From: an uncultured Flavihumibacter sp. | Lineage (GTDB): Bacteria > Bacteroidota > Bacteroidia > Chitinophagales > Chitinophagaceae | NCBI GenBank assembly: GCA_946482545.1 | Contig: CAMLRX010000084.1 | Coordinates: forward strand, 1 to 21,572 | Reading direction: 5' to 3' | Length of the DNA: 21,572 nt | Shown: positions 8,620 to 16,074 of the stretch, in pieces | Layout of the letters: each line of letters starts with the position of its first letter | Position numbering within the stretch: the stretch's first letter is position 1 | The notes under the pieces: model-generated | Database searches by the model: none | Told to the model about the DNA's origin: nothing | The model's input: only the letters and a program-made list of their open reading frames with translations | Position numbers and translations under genes: made by a program

Positions 8620-8627
8620 TACATTTG
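8620..8627 (+). promoter_or_regulatory. -7 promoter element for the tandem-PDZ gene
   Basis: TACATTTG is a perfect TAnnTTTG match, placed 35 bp before the ATG at 8663. No -33 TTG is apparent. The gap between the GNAT stop and this gene is A+T-rich, as expected for a promoter. Confidence 0.5.
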
Positions 8628-8662
8628 ATCTACTAAACATTTCGTAATTAAAAAATGTAACA

Positions 8663-9667
8663 ATGGAGAAAGTTATACGTCTCATGTCTGCCGGAATGCT
8701 CATGGCAGGTATGATGACCACTGTACCGGCCCTGGCGCAGCAGAAAGAAGTAGTGGTGGAAGGAAAGAAAATTCAGGAAGACATCGTGATCCGCAAGAAA
8801 GGTGATTCCAAAGAAAAACTGACCGTGGTGATCGATGGAGATAAGGTAACCATTAACGGAAAACCAGCTGATGAATACAAAGGAGAAAATGTTATGGTGA
8901 TCAAACAAAGAAACGCTTTCGAGCCGCTCAACTTCAATTTCAACCAACTGGATATGGTGAAAGTGGCAGGCATGGGCAACAAAGCCGTACTGGGTGTGGT
9001 AACCGAAAAAGTGACCGAGGGCGCTAAAATTACCGAAGTTACCAAAGCTTCAGGCGCTGAAAAGGCCGGGCTTAAAGCCGGAGATGTAATCACTGGCATC
9101 AATGATAAAAAAATTGAATCACCAGACGATCTCGTTAAAGCGATTGGTGATTTCAAGGCCGAAGAAAAGATTACCGTAAAATATAAAAGAGACGGAAAGG
9201 CCGCCAGCACCAGTGCCACGCTGGGCAAAAGAGAGACTTCTTCTATCAGGTATTACAATGCAGTTCCGGGTATTGAACTGGAGGGCCGCATTATGGAAGA
9301 CCACTTGCGCGCGCAGGGATTGAATGAAAGAAGACGCATCACCACCATACCCGGCAGACCCGGCACCATCACCTGGACCAATGTTGATCGTCCAAAACTG
9401 GGTGTTTCCGTACAGGACACAGAAGAAGGTAAAGGGGTGAAAGTAATTGATGTGGACGAAGGTTCACCCGCCGCTTCAGCAGGTATTAAAGAAGGAGACA
9501 TTATCCTGACTTTCGAAGGAAAAGAGGTGAACGACGCGGCAGTGCTCTCCAATATGGTAAAAGAAGCCAAAGACAAAAAAGTTATAGCCCTGAAAATGAC
9601 CCGCGATGGCAAAACCATTAACGCGGAAGTAAAAGTGCCGAGGAAATTGAAGACAGCAGACCTCTAG
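8663..9667 (+). CDS. Secreted protein with two PDZ domains and no protease domain
   Basis: 334 residues. The signal peptide is residues 1-26, with cleavage after ALA. A short Lys/Glu-rich segment with IVIRKKGDSKEKLTVVIDG follows, then PDZ 1 (about 105-178, with AGLKAGDVITGINDKKI), a linker (about 190-243) containing RRRITTIPGRPGTITW, and PDZ 2 (about 244-316, with SAGIKEGDIILTFEGKEV). The PDZ domains resemble those of DegP/HtrA, but there is no serine protease His-Asp-Ser triad. It is probably a periplasmic scaffold or peptide-binding protein, possibly for misfolded or C-terminally exposed proteins. It has its own promoter and a hairpin downstream, so it looks monocistronic. Confidence 0.88.
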   Translation: MEKVIRLMSAGMLMAGMMTTVPALAQQKEVVVEGKKIQEDIVIRKKGDSKEKLTVVIDGDKVTINGKPADEYKGENVMVIKQRNAFEPLNFNFNQLDMVKVAGMGNKAVLGVVTEKVTEGAKITEVTKASGAEKAGLKAGDVITGINDKKIESPDDLVKAIGDFKAEEKITVKYKRDGKAASTSATLGKRETSSIRYYNAVPGIELEGRIMEDHLRAQGLNERRRITTIPGRPGTITWTNVDRPKLGVSVQDTEEGKGVKVIDVDEGSPAASAGIKEGDIILTFEGKEVNDAAVLSNMVKEAKDKKVIALKMTRDGKTINAEVKVPRKLKTADL

Positions 9668-9680
9668 GAGGAATTTTAAA

Positions 9681-9739
9681 TGTTGAATGTTGGATGTTGG
9701 ATCGGGATTCATCCCGGTTGAACATCCAACATTCTTTTT
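9681..9739 (+). repeat. Heptamer-based inverted repeat, terminator-like
   Basis: Three copies of TGTTGRA occupy 9681-9701 and two copies on the opposite strand occupy 9721-9734. They pair as a perfect 14-bp stem (9685-9698 with 9721-9734), enclosing a second small stem (CGGGAT at 9703-9708, ATCCCG at 9711-9716). Five T follow at 9735-9739. It would fold in RNA as a strong hairpin and could end transcription of the PDZ gene before gatB. The heptamer construction also resembles dispersed intergenic repeats of Bacteroidota genomes (from memory). Confidence 0.72.
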
Positions 9740-9789
9740 ACCCCCCATTCCCCATTAATAACTAATTTTACTGCCTTCAAAACAATACT

Positions 9790-11256
9790 ATGGGGTTACC
9801 ATACGACAAGTATGAGGTGGTGATAGGGCTGGAAGTGCATGCGCAGCTTTTAACGGAAAGCAAACTCTTTTGCGGCGACAGCGCGGCTTATGGCGGTGCG
9901 CCCAATACGCACATCAGCCCGGTTACCCTCGCGCACCCCGGTACGCTCCCCAAAATGAACCGGAAAGCCGTGGAGTACGCCATCCGCCTGGGACTGGCCT
10001 GCGGCTGCGGCATTGAGCGGTATAATTATTTCGCCAGGAAGAACTATTTCTACCCCGATCTTCCCAAAGGATACCAGGTTTCCCAACATACCACACCGAT
10101 ATGTGTAGGTGGCCACGTCACCATCCGTACGGCTGAAGGTACCCGCCAGGTTCAACTGAACCGCATCCACATGGAGGAAGACGCGGGTAAAAGTCTGCAC
10201 GATGTGGATGAAGCCTATACTTCCATCGACCTTAACCGCGCAGGCGTGCCCTTGCTGGAAATCGTGACGGAGCCTGACCTCCACAGCGGGGAAGAAGCAT
10301 ACGCCTACCTTACCGAATTGCGCAAACTCGTACGTTATGTGGAGGTGTGCGATGGCAATATGGAAGAAGGAAGCATGCGTTGCGACGCGAATATCTCCAT
10401 AAGGCTGAAAGGAGAAACGGCGCTGGGCACCAAAGTGGAAGTGAAAAACCTGAACTCCATCAGGAACGTAAAGAAGGCCATTGAAGTAGAAATAAAACGA
10501 CTGGTGGAGTTGGTGGAATCCGGCGGCACCGTGATCCAGGAAACCAGAAGCTTTGATGCGGCGAACGGTACCACCTTCTCGCTCCGCACCAAGGAAGAGG
10601 CCAACGATTACAGGTATTTCCCTGATCCAGACCTAACGCCCTTCCACCTCACGGAGGAATTTATTGAAAACATCCGTTCCGGGATGCCCGCTTTACCCGA
10701 AGAAAAAGTGGCACAATACATGAACGGGTATATGTTGCCCGAATATGATGCGCGGCAACTGGCAGACGAAAAAGAAACGGCGGCTTACTATGATGCGGTG
10801 GTGGCCGCTTTCCCCGAAGGAGCGAAGTTCCATAAACAGGCGGCCAACTGGTTACTCGGACCTGTAAGATCCTGGCTGAATGAACATGGCGGGAACATGA
10901 GCGCTTTCCCGGTAACCCCCGAAAAATTGGTGGCGCTCATTGAATTGGTGGAAGATGGAAAAGTAAACTTCTCCATCGCACAGCAGGAAATCCTCCCCGA
11001 AATGATTATTTCGGCAGACAAAATGCCGATGGACATTGCCGTTGCCAAAAATCTCATCCAGGAAGGAGATGCGGATACACTGAAAATTTGGGTGGAAGAA
11101 GTAATGGCGGAAATGCCCGATAAAGTGAACGAATTCAGGAAAGGAAAAAAAGGACTCATCGGCCTGTTTGTGGGAGAAGTGAAAAAGAAATCCAAAGGAA
11201 AAGCCGACCCCAAACGGACCAACGATATTTTACTGGAATACTTAAACAACAAATAA
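9790..11256 (+). CDS. gatB: Asp-tRNA(Asn)/Glu-tRNA(Gln) amidotransferase subunit B
   Basis: 488 residues, the usual GatB length. GatB carries the kinase and transamidation site of the GatCAB complex, which turns Glu-tRNA-Gln and Asp-tRNA-Asn into Gln-tRNA-Gln and Asn-tRNA-Asn. Family signatures are YEVVIGLEVHAQL at the start, YPDLPKGYQVSQ, LNRAGVPLLEIVTEPD, VEVKNLNSIRNVKKAI and a C-terminal YqeY-like helical domain. gatA and gatC are not in the window. The lipoprotein gene starts 10 bp after its stop, so the two are probably cotranscribed although functionally unrelated. Confidence 0.98.
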   Translation: MGLPYDKYEVVIGLEVHAQLLTESKLFCGDSAAYGGAPNTHISPVTLAHPGTLPKMNRKAVEYAIRLGLACGCGIERYNYFARKNYFYPDLPKGYQVSQHTTPICVGGHVTIRTAEGTRQVQLNRIHMEEDAGKSLHDVDEAYTSIDLNRAGVPLLEIVTEPDLHSGEEAYAYLTELRKLVRYVEVCDGNMEEGSMRCDANISIRLKGETALGTKVEVKNLNSIRNVKKAIEVEIKRLVELVESGGTVIQETRSFDAANGTTFSLRTKEEANDYRYFPDPDLTPFHLTEEFIENIRSGMPALPEEKVAQYMNGYMLPEYDARQLADEKETAAYYDAVVAAFPEGAKFHKQAANWLLGPVRSWLNEHGGNMSAFPVTPEKLVALIELVEDGKVNFSIAQQEILPEMIISADKMPMDIAVAKNLIQEGDADTLKIWVEEVMAEMPDKVNEFRKGKKGLIGLFVGEVKKKSKGKADPKRTNDILLEYLNNK

Positions 11257-11266
11257 AAATTGACCA

Positions 11267-12418
11267 ATGAGCAGAAGGTTGCTGGCGATGATGATGGTAA
11301 CAGGTGCTTACCTGCTGGTATCTTGTAGCGGAAAAGATAAAGACGCTTTCGAGGTTACCGGCACAGTTAAAAACTCAAAAAGTGCGAACGTTTTTCTCCA
11401 GGAAATCCCCATGAACGGGAAACCTCCGGTGATGATCGATTCGGCTAAAATCGAGAATGGAAAGTTCACCCTGAAAGGACTGGGAAAAGAAGAAGGACTT
11501 TACCAGGTTGCACTCGATGCGGAACCAGGTGTACTGATCGTGAACGATGAGCCGGAAATTTCCATGGAACTGGACATGTCGAAGAAGAATGATTTTTATA
11601 CCGTGAAAGGCTCTCCGGCCAGCGAATCGCTCCGCAAATTCGTTTTCGGTTACACCGCGCGCCAGGAAGACCTGCAGCCTTTGTTCATGCAGGTAGACAG
11701 TATCCAGAAATCCGGTGCTTCCGATAGTATTGTAGGCTTGGCGGTTCAAAAAAGAGAAGCTGGTATCCAGGAGTTTAACGGTTTTCTGAAAACAACGCTG
11801 AAGGAAGAAAAAAGTCCTTCCGTATCCATATTCGTGCTGGGTATGGCCGCACGTTCCATGGAACCCGCCGAACTGAAAACCGCGTTGACGGATATCTCTA
11901 AAAAGTTTCCTGACCATGCTGGTGTTAAGGCCGTGAAAGAAACTTTCGAGCAGCAGTTACTGGCTTTCGAAAAACAACAGCAGGCCATTAAAGACAATTC
12001 CATGGTAGGGCAACAGGCGCCCGCGCTTTCCATGCCCGATGTGAACGGGAAAAACGTTACCCTCGCCGATTTCAAAGGCAAATATGTACTGGTCGATTTC
12101 TGGGCAAGCTGGTGCGGCCCCTGCCGCCAGGAAAATCCCAATGTTGTGGCCGCTTACAACAAATACAAAGGGAAGAACTTCACCATTCTCGGCGTGTCGC
12201 TGGATGAGGACAAAGCCAAGTGGCTCGAAGCCGTGAAAGCCGACCAACTTTCCTGGACCCATATCAGCGACCTCAAAGGCTGGGAAAGTGCTGCCACTAC
12301 CACCTATAAATTCAACGGCATTCCGTTCAATGTACTGGTGGATCCCTCCGGCAAAATCGTAGCCGACAATTTAAGAGGCGCCGCACTGGATCAAAAACTG
12401 GCCGAACTCCTCCAATAA
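11267..12418 (+). CDS. TlpA-like thiol-disulfide oxidoreductase lipoprotein with DUF4369-like N-terminus
   Basis: 383 residues. A lipobox (LLVSC, C20) follows a hydrophobic signal, so it is probably a lipid-anchored periplasmic protein. Residues about 28-130 form a beta-rich DUF4369-like domain (VTGTVKNSKSANVFLQEI). A helical linker follows, then a thioredoxin-fold domain from about 248 with VDFWASWCGPCRQENPNV (C283, C286) and the cis-Pro loop NGIPFNVLVDPSG. It should reduce or exchange disulfides in secreted proteins. It is in the gatB transcription unit. Its stop lies 1 bp from the stop of the convergent hydrolase gene. Confidence 0.94.
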   Translation: MSRRLLAMMMVTGAYLLVSCSGKDKDAFEVTGTVKNSKSANVFLQEIPMNGKPPVMIDSAKIENGKFTLKGLGKEEGLYQVALDAEPGVLIVNDEPEISMELDMSKKNDFYTVKGSPASESLRKFVFGYTARQEDLQPLFMQVDSIQKSGASDSIVGLAVQKREAGIQEFNGFLKTTLKEEKSPSVSIFVLGMAARSMEPAELKTALTDISKKFPDHAGVKAVKETFEQQLLAFEKQQQAIKDNSMVGQQAPALSMPDVNGKNVTLADFKGKYVLVDFWASWCGPCRQENPNVVAAYNKYKGKNFTILGVSLDEDKAKWLEAVKADQLSWTHISDLKGWESAATTTYKFNGIPFNVLVDPSGKIVADNLRGAALDQKLAELLQ

Positions 12419-12419
12419 A

Positions 12420-13070
12420 TTATACCGGTGCGGGAAGTTGTTCCGCCAGGATACGGTTGATCTCGCCGCACCTGTCAAATATCATCATGTGCCCACCATC
12501 TTTTATAAGGTGCGTGGGCTTACTTTTTCCAATAGGCAACAACCAGTCGCCAGTACCGTGAATATGGATGTAATCTGCTGAGCCGGGTTCTCCCTTCCAA
12601 CCCAGCACAGCTTCCATGCCCCAGCGGATGAACGTTGGATCACTTTCTTTGATCACCTGCCAGATCAGCTTTTTATCAGCCGGTGATTCCCTGGTGAAAA
12701 ACCTTTTCAGGTAGGAACCTGCTTTCAATATGCTGATCGGCGCCACACTATGCAGTTTCAACCTGCCCGCCAAACGGAAATACCCGGGCAGGAACTTATA
12801 AGAAGGCATACTGGAAATAAGAATAGTTCTTTCCGGATGCAGCGACCTGCTTATTTCCGTGGCCATCATCCCACCCATGGATAAACCAATCAAAACGAAA
12901 GGTTGTGTCTGGTCTATACGCGCCGCCAGCCGAAGCGCATAAGAAGACAATGACTCATGTTGATGTGGCGGTATCCAGTCGAGGGGAATCTTCTTATAAC
13001 CCGGGGGAAGTTCCAGGTGAAGAAAGGCCCGGCTGTCCGCTCCCAATCCGCTGATGAGGTAGGCGTTCAT
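12420..13070 (-). CDS. Alpha/beta hydrolase
   Basis: 216 residues, small for the fold. The nucleophile elbow is GLSMGG (S64). The acid is likely D175 in HGTGDWLLP and the histidine H194 in GGHMMIFD, so the triad looks intact. There is no signal peptide, so it is probably cytoplasmic. The substrate is unknown; it could be an esterase or thioesterase. The ATG at 13070 fits the fold's opening beta strand (NAYLISGLGADSRAF). Confidence 0.85.
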   Translation of the reverse strand: MNAYLISGLGADSRAFLHLELPPGYKKIPLDWIPPHQHESLSSYALRLAARIDQTQPFVLIGLSMGGMMATEISRSLHPERTILISSMPSYKFLPGYFRLAGRLKLHSVAPISILKAGSYLKRFFTRESPADKKLIWQVIKESDPTFIRWGMEAVLGWKGEPGSADYIHIHGTGDWLLPIGKSKPTHLIKDGGHMMIFDRCGEINRILAEQLPAPV

Positions 13071-13074
13071 GTTT

Positions 13075-13082
13075 CAAATATA
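13075..13082 (-). promoter_or_regulatory. Possible -7 element immediately before the alpha/beta hydrolase ATG
   Basis: TATATTTG on the minus strand matches TAnnTTTG but ends 4 bases before the ATG at 13070, like the element before the MerR-type gene. If it is used, the message would be almost leaderless. Confidence 0.3.
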
Positions 13083-13158
13083 CAAAACACGACAGGCCGT
13101 TATGCTGTACGGTGATTAAAACAAGGTTAACCCGGTGTTTTAACCCAACCCCGTTCCG

Positions 13159-13196
13159 TTAAAAAACAACAAGGCCATCTCTGCTGAGACGGCCTT
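13159..13196 (-). terminator. Rho-independent terminator after the persulfide dioxygenase gene
   Basis: On the minus strand an 11-bp stem with one mismatch (13196-13186 with 13181-13171, loop of 4) is followed by a T-rich tract (gttgttttttaa). It lies about 35 bp after the TAA stop of the MBL/rhodanese gene. The rest of 13083-13158 holds only a weak 6-bp inverted repeat (GGTTAA 13125-13130, TTAACC 13140-13145). Confidence 0.75.
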
Positions 13197-13231
13197 GCGT
13201 GTTTTCTCATGTGTCCGCTACCTGTACTTAT

Positions 13232-14659
13232 TTACAATAACGTGCTGGGACAAACGTAGTCTGTTACCTTTAGTTTCCCACTTTCTTTAATGGCTTTGAA
13301 ACCACCTTTCACATCTATAAGATTGTCGTATCCACGTGCCCGCAGGATCGAGTTGAATATCATGGAACGATAGCCCCCGGCGCAATGCACGTAATAGGTT
13401 TTGTTTTTATCTACCTGGGCCATGCTTTCATTGATAAAGTCCAGCGGCGCATTTTCTGCATCCACCACATGTTCGCTCAGGTATTCGCTGTTCTTGCGTA
13501 CGTCCAGGATGTTCACCGTTTTTTCACCGGCGATTTTTGCGAATTCTTCTACAGAAATAGACGTGATTTTATCAGTTTCCATACCGGCTTTTTCCCATGC
13601 TTCAAAACCGCCTTCCAGGTAACCGATGGTGAAATCATATCCTACCCTTGCCAGGCGGATGATCACTTCTTCTTCCCGGCCTTTGTCGGTCACCAGCAGG
13701 ATTTGTTGTTTGATATCGGGGATCAGCGTGCCTACCCAGGGCGCGAAATTCCCGTCAATACCGATATTGATGGCGTTGGGAATAAATCCTTGCGCGAACA
13801 CCTGCGGATCGCGGGTATCAAGGATAAGTGCGCCGGTTTCATTAGCCGCTGCTTCAAAGGCTGCAGGTGAAAGCGCGTGCTGACCGCGTTCCATCACTTT
13901 ATCAATGCTGTCATAACCTTGTATATTCATCATTACGTTCAGCGGGAAATAGGCAGGGGGCGCCACCAGTCCGGTAGTCACTTCTTTGATGAATTCCTCC
14001 TTCGTCATATCCGCGCGCAGCGCGTAGTTCGTCCTTTTCTGGTTGCCCAGTGTATCGGTGGTTTCCTTGCTCATATTTTTACCACATGCACTTCCTGCGC
14101 CATGGGCGGGATACACGGTAATATCGTCGTTCAGTGGCATGATCTTGTTGCGGAGCGATTCGTACAAATGCCCGGCCAGCATATCCTGTGTGAGTTCCGC
14201 TTTTACTTTTTGGGCCAGGTCGGGACGGCCAACGTCACCAATAAAAAGCGTGTCGCCGCTGAAGAGCGCCGTGTCCTTGCCGTGCTCATCTTTCAGGAGG
14301 TAACAGGTACTTTCCATGGTATGGCCCGGTGTGTGCAGCACTTTAATGGTTACCTTGCCCAGCTTCAGTTCCTCGCCATCTTTTGCGCTATAAAAATCGA
14401 ATGAAGGCTGCGCGTTCGGTCCGTACACGATTTTTGCGCCTGTTTTCCCGGCCAGATCAATATGTCCCGAAACAAAATCAGCGTGGAAATGCGTTTCCAG
14501 CACATATTTAATCTTCGCGCCATTGCGTTCCGCCTTTTGGATATAAGGTTCCACTTCGCGGAGCGGATCTATAACGGCGGCCTCGCCTTCACTTTCAATG
14601 TAGTAAGCGCCCTGCGCCAGGCATCCGGTATAAATTTGCTCTATTTTCATGGTGTTCAT
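13232..14659 (-). CDS. Persulfide dioxygenase-sulfurtransferase, MBL fold plus two rhodanese domains (CstB-like)
   Basis: 475 residues. The N-terminal MBL domain (1-250) has THFHADF (H57, H59, D61), HTPGHT (H113), SGDTLFIGDVGRPD (D136) and YPAHG (H186), the ETHE1-type layout of non-heme iron persulfide dioxygenases. A first rhodanese (about 262-362) lacks the cysteine: its loop reads LVTDKGREEE with Asp325. A second rhodanese (about 370-460) keeps it, YVHCAGGYRS, with C426. This order and the loss of the middle cysteine match CstB-type enzymes, which oxidise glutathione or protein persulfide and move sulfur to sulfite. There is no signal peptide, so it is cytoplasmic. The start at 14659 gives MNTMK; the ATG at 14650 is the alternative. 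Sulfide detoxification is the likely role. Confidence 0.9.
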   Translation of the reverse strand: MNTMKIEQIYTGCLAQGAYYIESEGEAAVIDPLREVEPYIQKAERNGAKIKYVLETHFHADFVSGHIDLAGKTGAKIVYGPNAQPSFDFYSAKDGEELKLGKVTIKVLHTPGHTMESTCYLLKDEHGKDTALFSGDTLFIGDVGRPDLAQKVKAELTQDMLAGHLYESLRNKIMPLNDDITVYPAHGAGSACGKNMSKETTDTLGNQKRTNYALRADMTKEEFIKEVTTGLVAPPAYFPLNVMMNIQGYDSIDKVMERGQHALSPAAFEAAANETGALILDTRDPQVFAQGFIPNAINIGIDGNFAPWVGTLIPDIKQQILLVTDKGREEEVIIRLARVGYDFTIGYLEGGFEAWEKAGMETDKITSISVEEFAKIAGEKTVNILDVRKNSEYLSEHVVDAENAPLDFINESMAQVDKNKTYYVHCAGGYRSMIFNSILRARGYDNLIDVKGGFKAIKESGKLKVTDYVCPSTLL

Positions 14660-14670
14660 TTTTTATGGAA

Positions 14671-14699
14671 CAAATGTCGGAGATGATTGGTTCTCCAAA
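14671..14699 (-). promoter_or_regulatory. Promoter for the persulfide dioxygenase gene
   Basis: On the minus strand TTTG (14699-14696) is followed after 17 bp by GACATTTG (14678-14671), one base off TAnnTTTG. The predicted start is near 14667, giving a very short leader to the ATG at 14659. Confidence 0.45.
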
Positions 14700-14716
14700 C
14701 GTGATATGTGTCACGT
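14699..14716. promoter_or_regulatory. Crp/Fnr-type palindrome upstream of the persulfide dioxygenase gene
   Basis: ACGTGA-N6-TCACGT is a perfect 6-bp dyad matching the GTGA-N6-TCAC core of Crp-type sites. Its centre is about 40 bp upstream of the predicted transcription start, the normal place for activators of this family that contact RNA polymerase (class II). It touches the -33 element of the promoter. Confidence 0.5.
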
Positions 14717-14739
14717 AAGTGCCTGATCTGTGTTGGGCG

Positions 14740-15020
14740 TGTCCCGCCCCATTGCGAGGCACGAAGCAATCACGAGGCACGAAGCAATCACGAGGCATAA
14801 ATCAACCACGAACTACGAAACAATCTTCAGGTACAAACCAACCCCCCGGTTACTAATTTGTGCCAGGGGCCGGGCCGGGCTTTCCGCTGCAAGTCCTCCC
14901 CGCCTTAAAAAGTTCAGTATAAATTACAAGTTAGTGTCAAGGCGGGTGCGGGCTTTTCGCTGCAATCCCTCACGCGGCCTCGCCCCGCCCCCTCTCCGCG
15001 GGGAGAGGGGCATAGTTCAT
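14740..15020. repeat. Repeat-rich gene-free island (within 14660-15309)
   Basis: This gene-free stretch before the WYL regulator contains three kinds of repeat. First, five 18-bp tandem copies, increasingly degenerate, run from 14756 to 14845 (unit GAGGCACGAAGCAATCAC; the first two are identical). ATTGC/GCAAT also forms a small dyad at 14751-14770. Second, a direct repeat of 22 bp with 19 matches at 14877-14898 and 14950-14971 (core GGGCTTTYCGCTGCAA). Third, a perfect 9-bp inverted repeat CCCCTCTCC / GGAGAGGGG at 14989-15010, REP-like. These resemble dispersed bacterial intergenic repeats. From 15021 to 15309 I see only the dyad annotated separately. Confidence 0.8.
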
Positions 15021-15190
15021 CGGAATCGAATAATATCGGGGGCACAAAAATGTTTTGAAAGTTGTTTGGGAACCAGTTCATATTGGGTGTTATCATTTCG
15101 CTTCAATCCGTTGTTTTCTCTTATTCCAATCGGTGATTATACCGAGCAGGAACAATAAAAAATTCAGTGGTAAAAATGTAGTTTCGAATA

Positions 15191-15224
15191 ATCAGCATTA
15201 CCATTGGTATTTGTAGGTGCTGAT
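15191..15224. promoter_or_regulatory. Nested dyad upstream of the WYL regulator gene
   Basis: ATCAGCA (15191-15197) and TGCTGAT (15218-15224) form 7-bp arms. They enclose TACCA-T-TGGTA (15199-15209). It lies about 85 bp before the ATG and could be an operator for autoregulation or an RNA hairpin in the leader. Confidence 0.35.
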
Positions 15225-15309
15225 AATATCCGGGTGAAAGATTGCCTATCTTGTAGCGTTTCTTTTACCAGGATACTGCACCGATTGCCGCATCTTCAAC
15301 AACAAAAAA

Positions 15310-16029
15310 ATGAATGATAAAGACCTTACACGGCTTTCCAGGCTAACTGCCATGCTCACTTACTTTCAGACTAAAAAACTGATGACCGCCATAGAACTGG
15401 CAGAAAAGTTTTCGATCAGTAAACGAACGGTTTACAGGGATGTTAAAGCGCTGGAAATGGCCGGTGTTCCTATTCTTACTGAAGAAGGAAAGGGTTACAT
15501 GTTGATGGAAGGATACCGCATTCCGCCGGTAATGTTTTCAGAACAGGAGGCCAATGCGCTGATCACCGCCGAACAAATCATACTCCGCAACAGAGATGCG
15601 TCACTCGTTAAAGATTATATGGCAGCCGTCAGCAAAATAAGATCGGTGCTCAGAACGAATACCAAGGAAAAGGCAAACCTGCTTTCAGACCGGCTCCGGT
15701 CGGCGCAGAACATCGCACACAACCGCACCAGCAATAACCTGTCTACGCTTCAACTGGCACTCACCAACTTTAACCTGGTCAGGATTCATTATTATTCGCC
15801 GGAGTCCGGTCAGAAAACAGAACGAACCGTTGAACCGTTCGCCGTTTACACTACGCAGGAAAACTGGTTGCTGATTGCTTTCTGCCGGATTAGAAACGAT
15901 TACAGGGCTTTTCGGCTTGACCGTATTGAAAGGTTGCTGGTCCTGAACGAAACTTTTGAACCACATAAAATCACGTTTGAAGAATATTTTGAGTTGTGCA
16001 GAAAAAAATGTCAGACACCCTTGCCATAA
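15310..16029 (+). CDS. YafY-like transcriptional regulator with HTH and WYL domains
   Basis: 239 residues. The N-terminal winged helix (about 6-62) contains TAIELAEKFSISKRTVYRDV, the DeoR-like HTH. A helical linker leads to a WYL domain (about 148-212) with the strand ENWLLIAFCRIRNDYRAFRLDRI. WYL domains sense ligands, often nucleotides or nucleic acid, and control DNA binding. The GyrI-like gene starts 45 bp downstream behind a good -7 element and may be its target. The gene directly follows the repeat island. Confidence 0.92.
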   Translation: MNDKDLTRLSRLTAMLTYFQTKKLMTAIELAEKFSISKRTVYRDVKALEMAGVPILTEEGKGYMLMEGYRIPPVMFSEQEANALITAEQIILRNRDASLVKDYMAAVSKIRSVLRTNTKEKANLLSDRLRSAQNIAHNRTSNNLSTLQLALTNFNLVRIHYYSPESGQKTERTVEPFAVYTTQENWLLIAFCRIRNDYRAFRLDRIERLLVLNETFEPHKITFEEYFELCRKKCQTPLP

Positions 16030-16048
16030 GGTTGTCACAACGCCATTT

Positions 16049-16056
16049 TAGCTTTG
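16049..16056 (+). promoter_or_regulatory. -7 promoter element for the GyrI-like gene
   Basis: TAGCTTTG is a perfect TAnnTTTG match 18 bp before the ATG at 16075. A TTG at 16032-16034 is 14 bp upstream, shorter than usual. It supports the upstream start of this gene and transcription separate from the regulator. Confidence 0.5.
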
Positions 16057-16074
16057 TTGTATAAACAATAGGAA

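Noticed and set aside
13125..13145. GGTTAA / TTAACC inverted repeat as a terminator
   Set aside because: The 6-bp stem is mostly A+T with a 9-base loop, and a better terminator lies at 13159-13196.
14730..15158. 142-codon open frame on the plus strand across the repeat island
   Set aside because: It is a chance translation of repeats, with peptides such as RHEAIT repeated and NPSRGLAPPPLRGE. It has no domain or credible start signal.
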